Source: a virus
Strand: one strand, 5' to 3'
Length of the DNA: 23,858 nt
Virus record (IMG/VR): IMGVR_UViG_3300029922_000300
Span: 1 to 23,858 of that record
Shown piece after piece: positions 21,423 to 23,858 of the stretch; within the stretch, counting starts at the first letter, position 1, and the number at the start of each line of letters is the position of its first letter. The position numbers were made by a program, and so were the translations under genes. The notes below the pieces were generated by a model, which was not told where the DNA came from, did no database searches, and saw nothing but the letters and a program-made list of their open reading frames with translations.

Positions 21423-21616
21423 CAATAGTCAACTCTCTTCTTCAAAATCGTTCGCAACATCTCAACCATCCCGATCTTGATTAGTTGCGAGTCAGTGCTA
21501 CTCGACCAACAAATATCTCCTGCTTCGTTAGTCCATATCACAATGCAATCTCTTGGTTCAGTCTGCCCAAACTCAGTCATTGCAGACATTAATGTTTCAG
21601 TAGCCGTTCGGATCAT
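21422..21616 (-). CDS. Hypothetical protein (64 aa)
   Basis: The best start is ATG 21616 (MIRTATETLMSAMTEFGQTE): it overlaps the preceding stop as ATGA and has GAGG eight bases upstream. A TTG at 21658 would add 14 residues that lie inside the neighbour gene. The 64 residues read as helix, strand (DCIVIWTNEAGDICWSS), helix (SQLIKIGMVEMLRTILKK), a compact alpha/beta unit of a kind common among small phage proteins. Function unknown. Confidence 0.6.
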   Translation of the reverse strand: MIRTATETLMSAMTEFGQTEPRDCIVIWTNEAGDICWSSSTDSQLIKIGMVEMLRTILKKRVDY

Positions 21617-21852
21617 ACGATCATCCTCGCCTCGAACTGCATCCAACTCAATCGCCAAACAAACTTCATCGTCTGCTTATCTCCATCAACCTCAAATACC
21701 TGAATCTCATCCGTATATTTTGGGGGATTAGGAAGCAACCCCGAAACAAATGCCCCATCGAACCACTCGGTAACATTCTCAATCGCCGGAACAGTCCCAA
21801 GTTCAACAGTAGGCTCACCCTGCCTTGCAAGCACAATACGAAAGAATGACAT
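21613..21852 (-). CDS. Hypothetical protein (79 aa)
   Basis: ATG 21852 (MSFFRIVLARQGEPTVELGT) has AAGGAG five bases upstream; the GTG one codon earlier is too close to it. The 79 residues are strand-rich (IQVFEVDGDKQTMKFVWRLSW). It starts 14 bases after the end of the tRNA-like element, on the same strand, so both are probably on one transcript from the promoter at 22.2 kb. No family is recognised. Confidence 0.6.
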   Translation of the reverse strand: MSFFRIVLARQGEPTVELGTVPAIENVTEWFDGAFVSGLLPNPPKYTDEIQVFEVDGDKQTMKFVWRLSWMQFEARMIV

Positions 21853-21865
21853 CACTTCTCCTTTT

Positions 21866-21941
21866 TGGTGGATTCGGCAGGAATCGAACCTGCGACCAGT
21901 TGATTAACAGGAGGATGCTATACCAACTGATCTACGCATCC
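21866..21941 (-). tRNA. tRNA-Asn(GTT)-like gene with broken anticodon stem
   Basis: Reading 21941 to 21866 gives a canonical 76-base layout with encoded CCA. The T-arm is perfect (GCAGG TTCGATT CCTGC), the acceptor pairs in six of seven positions (one G-A mismatch), the anticodon loop is CTGTTAA (GTT, Asn), and GG is present in the D-loop. But the anticodon stem (TCCTC against TCAAC) has no pair in five, and the D-stem pairs in only two of four positions. TCAAC would need GTTGA opposite it. It is therefore probably a decayed or rearranged tRNA gene rather than a working one. An alternative fold pairs the 5' end GGATGC with the internal GCATCC, and GATCAGTTG with CAACTGGTC. Confidence 0.55.
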
Positions 21942-22038
21942 GCAAAACAAATCCATCCCACACACGCACCCCAGCAGAATCCTCAAACCACCTACCACAC
22001 TGAGAACGCCGAAATCCATATTGTAGGATCCGCTCCAT
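21904..22038 (-). CDS. Possible small protein running into the tRNA-like element (44 aa)
   Basis: ATG 22038 has AAGGG seven bases upstream and reads MERILQYGFRRSQCGRWFED, then SAGVRVWDGF, and continues through the 5' half of the tRNA-like sequence to a TAA in its anticodon loop. The first 30 residues look protein-like; the last 14 are encoded by tRNA-like sequence. It may be a gene whose end was replaced when the tRNA-like sequence arrived, or a chance frame. It begins 12 bases after the previous stop. Confidence 0.35.
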   Translation of the reverse strand: MERILQYGFRRSQCGRWFEDSAGVRVWDGFVLRMRRSVGIASSC

Positions 22039-22049
22039 ATCTCATCCCT

Positions 22050-22187
22050 TCACACGGAAAACTTCGGAACAATTTTCCTGTTTCGTGCATCCAAGGCATC
22101 GTCAGCTTGTTTACTAGCCGACCCACTCGATACTCCTTGCCTAACGCACTCCAAGTACACCTGCGCCCAGAACTCCCGATCATCCAT
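22050..22187 (-). CDS. Small phage protein (45 aa), first gene after the main leftward promoter
   Basis: ATG 22187 has GGAG seven bases upstream and runs 45 codons to TGA. The pattern (MDDREFWAQVYLECVRQGVS, then ASKQADDALDARNR) is F-W-x-x-V-Y-x-x-x-x-x-x-G followed by A-D-x-A-L-x-x-x. I know this pattern from tiny helical proteins in many phages; they have no agreed function. It starts 18 bases downstream of the -10 of the promoter at 22205-22233. A longer out-of-phase frame in the same place lacks a Shine-Dalgarno. Confidence 0.65.
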   Translation of the reverse strand: MDDREFWAQVYLECVRQGVSSGSASKQADDALDARNRKIVPKFSV

Positions 22188-22204
22188 GTAAAATCTCCTA
22201 ATCT

Positions 22205-22233
22205 GTTGTAGCAAAGTTGCTAACTCATGTCAA
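22205..22233 (-). promoter_or_regulatory. Sigma70-type promoter with palindromic operator candidate
   Basis: On the minus strand a consensus -35 TTGACA (22233-22228), an exact 17-base spacer and -10 TACAAC (22210-22205). The spacer holds the palindrome TAGCAA-CT-TTGCTA (22222-22209), which runs into the -10 and is well placed for a repressor. It should start transcription of the 45-residue gene, the tRNA-like element and the gene row toward the terminase. Confidence 0.7.
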
Positions 22234-22242
22234 GAGGATATT

Positions 22243-22668
22243 TTATGGATGGACGTTGTCAGAGTAGATGAGGCTGAACCCTTCCTGCGGATGGCCGGCT
22301 CGGGCATTGCTGCTCTGGTACCCTATGGGTTTGGGGAGTATGGAATCAATAACTTGAGGGGATGGGTAATATGGTAGAGCCGATCGAGCAGCCGCCATCT
22401 GCTTGATTGATCTTACCAAAGCCATCTCTTGCAGGGCTGAAGCTGCTATGTACCCAGCATGTTCGATTCGCTCATCGATACTACACATTGGGATTGTTCC
22501 GCATTGCCTGCATAGGCCACGATGAATATAGTGCGGACTATCATCGGCGGGAAACCCGCACTCACAGCAATACATCCCCTTAGACGCGATATAACGGGTG
22601 CCATCTTCAGTTTTTCCCCATACGGGTTTCTGCGGATATATGCTTATATCATCTCCCCTCGCTTGCAC
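22243..22668 (-). CDS. Zinc-ribbon protein of unknown function (141 aa)
   Basis: This 141-residue protein starts with GTG 22668, overlapping the RHH gene by 25 bases; AAGGG lies close upstream. The exact start is uncertain because no ATG precedes residue 32. The core MYCCECGFPADDSPHYIHRG plus LCRQCG gives C34-x2-C37 ... C53-x2-C56, a zinc ribbon, with an extra Cys at 62. A helix (RIEHAGYIAASALQEMALVRSIKQM) and a Pro-rich tail follow. Linked to the RHH gene, it could be a regulator partner; nothing more specific is visible. Confidence 0.6.
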   Translation of the reverse strand: MQARGDDISIYPQKPVWGKTEDGTRYIASKGMYCCECGFPADDSPHYIHRGLCRQCGTIPMCSIDERIEHAGYIAASALQEMALVRSIKQMAAARSALPYYPSPQVIDSILPKPIGYQSSNARAGHPQEGFSLIYSDNVHP

Positions 22669-23321
22669 TTGCCCTTGTGGCCATCAATCAGTGCGCAGTG
22701 GTAGCTCTCGCCATCATCCTCGCAGAACTCGACGTGTGAGCACGGATCAGGTACATCAGATAGTGCGCTCGACACGCCATACGCATCTCGCGTGATCCGG
22801 CCATTATTGATACACATAGCAGATGCAGCATCATCGGTACCCGGTACGCAGGGATCGATACCTATTGCGAGTGCATCCTGTATGCCTAGTGCGCAGGGAT
22901 TAATCGTAGACTCGACCACTCCCTTGCCTATCTTGCCAGCAGCAATCGCTCGCAGAGCATCCATGTTGTACGTCACCGGAGGCACCACAACAGCCAGAGG
23001 TGATAACGGACCAGGCTCAGATCGGGTATCAAGCACGGCGACCGCCTTACTTGCACTCCCATCTATAGTATTGCGCTCGCTCCGACGCACCGCCTGCACA
23101 ATAAACCAATCCTCATAATCACACAAACAGAGAGGGCGACTACCCTCATCAGAGCGAAGTATCGCCAACGTATCAGAATCCTCGCCGCGCTCAAGATGAC
23201 GCCAGCAAGCATCCACAATCAAGCTCGCCACGCTCACGCCGACGCTCTTAGCCGCAAACTCCAGTTGCCGCTTGAGATCAACAGGGACTCGCATCGTGTA
23301 AGACACAGTATCAATAGCCAT
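22644..23321 (-). CDS. Ribbon-helix-helix DNA-binding regulator with Cys-rich C-terminus
   Basis: From ATG 23321 (MAIDTVSYTMRVPVDLKRQL) the protein is 225 residues. The N-terminus matches the RHH fold: beta strand YTMRVPVDL, helix A (KRQLEFAAKSVG), turn, and helix B (VSVASLIVDACWRHLE). The fold is that of Arc, CopG and ParD. The middle is unusual, with three [ND]PC phrases (INPCALG, IDPCVPG, PDPCSH). The end has CSHVEFCEDDGESYHCALIDGHKGKC, like small 'C-x(n)-GHxGxC' zinc or disulphide motifs. The gene is preceded by direct repeats of a 10-base word that overlap its start codon, a layout typical for self-repression. GGAGG lies about 11 bases upstream of the ATG; a TTG at 23339 is the alternative start. 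Confidence 0.75.
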   Translation of the reverse strand: MAIDTVSYTMRVPVDLKRQLEFAAKSVGVSVASLIVDACWRHLERGEDSDTLAILRSDEGSRPLCLCDYEDWFIVQAVRRSERNTIDGSASKAVAVLDTRSEPGPLSPLAVVVPPVTYNMDALRAIAAGKIGKGVVESTINPCALGIQDALAIGIDPCVPGTDDAASAMCINNGRITRDAYGVSSALSDVPDPCSHVEFCEDDGESYHCALIDGHKGKCKRGEMI

Positions 23322-23395
23322 GTAAGACAAACCCTCCAAAGATGTAAGACAAACCTATCAGATATGTAAGACAATGGCGAGGATTATGTAAGACA
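23296..23395. repeat. Phased direct repeats ATGTAAGACA (operator or iteron array)
   Basis: Copies begin at 23320, 23342, 23364 and 23386 with an exact 22-base step and conserved ATGTAAGACA; the following 12 bases differ. A fifth copy (GTGTAAGACA) begins at 23296, inside the RHH coding sequence, at 24 bases. The copy at 23320 covers the regulator's ATG. A 22-base step is two helical turns, so bound dimers would lie on one face of the DNA. Confidence 0.85.
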
Positions 23396-23643
23396 TTAGC
23401 CCAGCAATCGCATGCAAATTGCTCTTTGATCGATTACAAACCCCAACGAATCAATCGCAACCTTATTAGATTGAGCGAATCTCTCTGTAAATCACTGTAA
23501 GCGCGGAAATGGGCGGAAATCTGTATCTGGTAGTGGTGCCTGTGTGGTATCAGGTAGAGCGCGAGGATTAGCACGATTGCACTTGTGAATATCTTGTGCA
23601 AATCTCTGATTGGTGCGATGTGGAGCATCATGTAATGCGCTAA

Positions 23644-23682
23644 TTCTCCACTATTTGCAATCATTCTCCACTTTTCTCCACT
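23644..23682 (+). repeat. Three TTCTCCACT repeats at 10-base phasing
   Basis: The word TTCTCCACT begins at 23644, 23664 and 23674, spacing 20 and 10 bases, so all copies lie on the same face of the helix. The last copy ends six bases before a -35 candidate of the plus-strand gene, a position suited to a regulator site. Confidence 0.6.
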
Positions 23683-23688
23683 TTTCGC

Positions 23689-23717
23689 TTTACTTATTTT
23701 GATTATTGGCCGATACT
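23689..23717 (+). promoter_or_regulatory. Candidate promoter of the rightward gene
   Basis: TTTACT (23689-23694), a 17-base spacer, then GATACT (23712-23717), each matching four of six consensus bases. The 45 bases from there to the ATG at 23763 give a short leader. Weak boxes behind phased repeats suggest an activated or repressed promoter. Confidence 0.4.
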
Positions 23718-23762
23718 CATTACAGATCAACAGAGGCAACCAGCCTCACTAGGAGAAACACA

Positions 23763-23858
23763 ATGACATACGGCGAACTGAGAGCGCTTCCAGCAGGGTG
23801 GGTTACGAGCCACGTAATCGAAGATGCATTCAACAATGCCCGCTTCGAGCTGGGCAAG
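23763..23858 (+). CDS. Start of a rightward gene, function unknown (partial)
   Basis: ATG 23763 has AGGAG seven bases upstream and is open to the window end (32 codons). The sequence begins MTYGELRALPAGWVTSHVIE and continues DAFNNARFELGK. The first segment could be a short strand and helix. Too little is present for a family call. It is the only supported plus-strand gene in the window and diverges from the RHH regulator, so it is probably the first gene of the opposite (early) transcript. Confidence 0.65.
   Translation, partial: MTYGELRALPAGWVTSHVIEDAFNNARFELGK

Larger units (their letters stand above)
23396..23762. other. Divergent intergenic region with phased short repeats
   Basis: This 367-base stretch between two divergent genes has no convincing gene. 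It holds GCGGAAAT twice at ten-base spacing (23503, 23513), TTGCAC...GTGCAA as an inverted repeat (about 23578-23602), three TTCTCCACT copies and a plus-strand promoter candidate. It could be a regulatory switch region, an origin, or both. Confidence 0.5.

Noticed and set aside
21866-21941. Attachment site with nearby integrase
   Set aside because: The tRNA-like 3' half could be an attachment core, but no integrase or recombinase gene lies in the window and the 5' half is also tRNA-like, so lysogeny is not supported here.
21992-22183. 63-codon minus-strand frame near the tRNA-like element
   Set aside because: The other frame starting at 22187 has GGAG at seven bases and a recognisable small phage protein pattern, so this one is a shadow.
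23296-23395. CRISPR array
   Set aside because: Repeat words are only 10 bases with 12-base gaps and sit on a gene start; far too short for CRISPR repeats and spacers, and no cas genes are present.
23434-23739. 101-codon minus-strand frame in the divergent intergenic region
   Set aside because: It needs a TTG start without Shine-Dalgarno, covers the repeats and promoter candidate, and its translation does not look like a folded protein.

Overview
The window is part of a tailed double-stranded DNA phage genome (or a prophage stretch). It holds a near-complete packaging, capsid and tail module, read almost entirely leftward from the minus strand. Order and gene types fit a short-tailed, podovirus-like phage: large terminase, portal, scaffold, major capsid protein, a gp11-like adaptor, a gp12/gp10-like tail nozzle, then low-complexity proteins of the kind used for DNA ejection, then a tail fibre cut by the left edge. 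There is no tape-measure gene, tail sheath or major tail tube gene. Base composition looks near 50% GC. The host cannot be read from the sequence; an environmental, possibly acidobacterial, host is a weak guess from the style of the tail fibre (secretion-like N-terminus ending SSFAQN, LTGPVTAGPG repeat style).

Right end (about 22.2-23.9 kb): the start of a plus-strand gene diverges from a minus-strand ribbon-helix-helix (RHH) regulator gene across a roughly 370-base intergenic region full of short phased repeats. Four copies of ATGTAAGACA spaced exactly 22 bases apart, plus a fifth 24 bases away, lead into and past the regulator's start. A good sigma70-type promoter with a palindrome inside its spacer (22205-22233) then heads leftward into the next block.

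18.8-22.2 kb: a run of tightly overlapping small genes, many with TGATG/ATGA couplings, a tRNA-Asn-like element with a broken anticodon stem, and several proteins with CxxC zinc-binding signatures, one of them DnaJ-like. 14.3-18.8 kb: large terminase, two overlapping reading frames (87 and 160 codons), a second promoter candidate, a small basic protein, the portal, and a small helix-turn-helix protein coupled to the portal.

12.9-14.2 kb: a cluster of very small Lys/Arg-rich proteins (16, 17, 32, 33 and 57 residues), nearly all with strong Shine-Dalgarno sequences. 9.2-12.9 kb: scaffold, major capsid protein, a decoration-like protein, a strong terminator, then the adaptor. 1-9.2 kb: nozzle, a GNAT acetyltransferase, a cupin-like protein, two related small Ala/Gly/Ser-rich proteins, two larger putative ejection proteins and the tail fibre.

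Genes are packed with 1-8 base overlaps (ATGA, TAATG, TGATG), so translation is probably coupled along a few long leftward transcripts. Expression of the capsid block is probably separated from the tail block by the terminator at 10.55 kb, as in T7.
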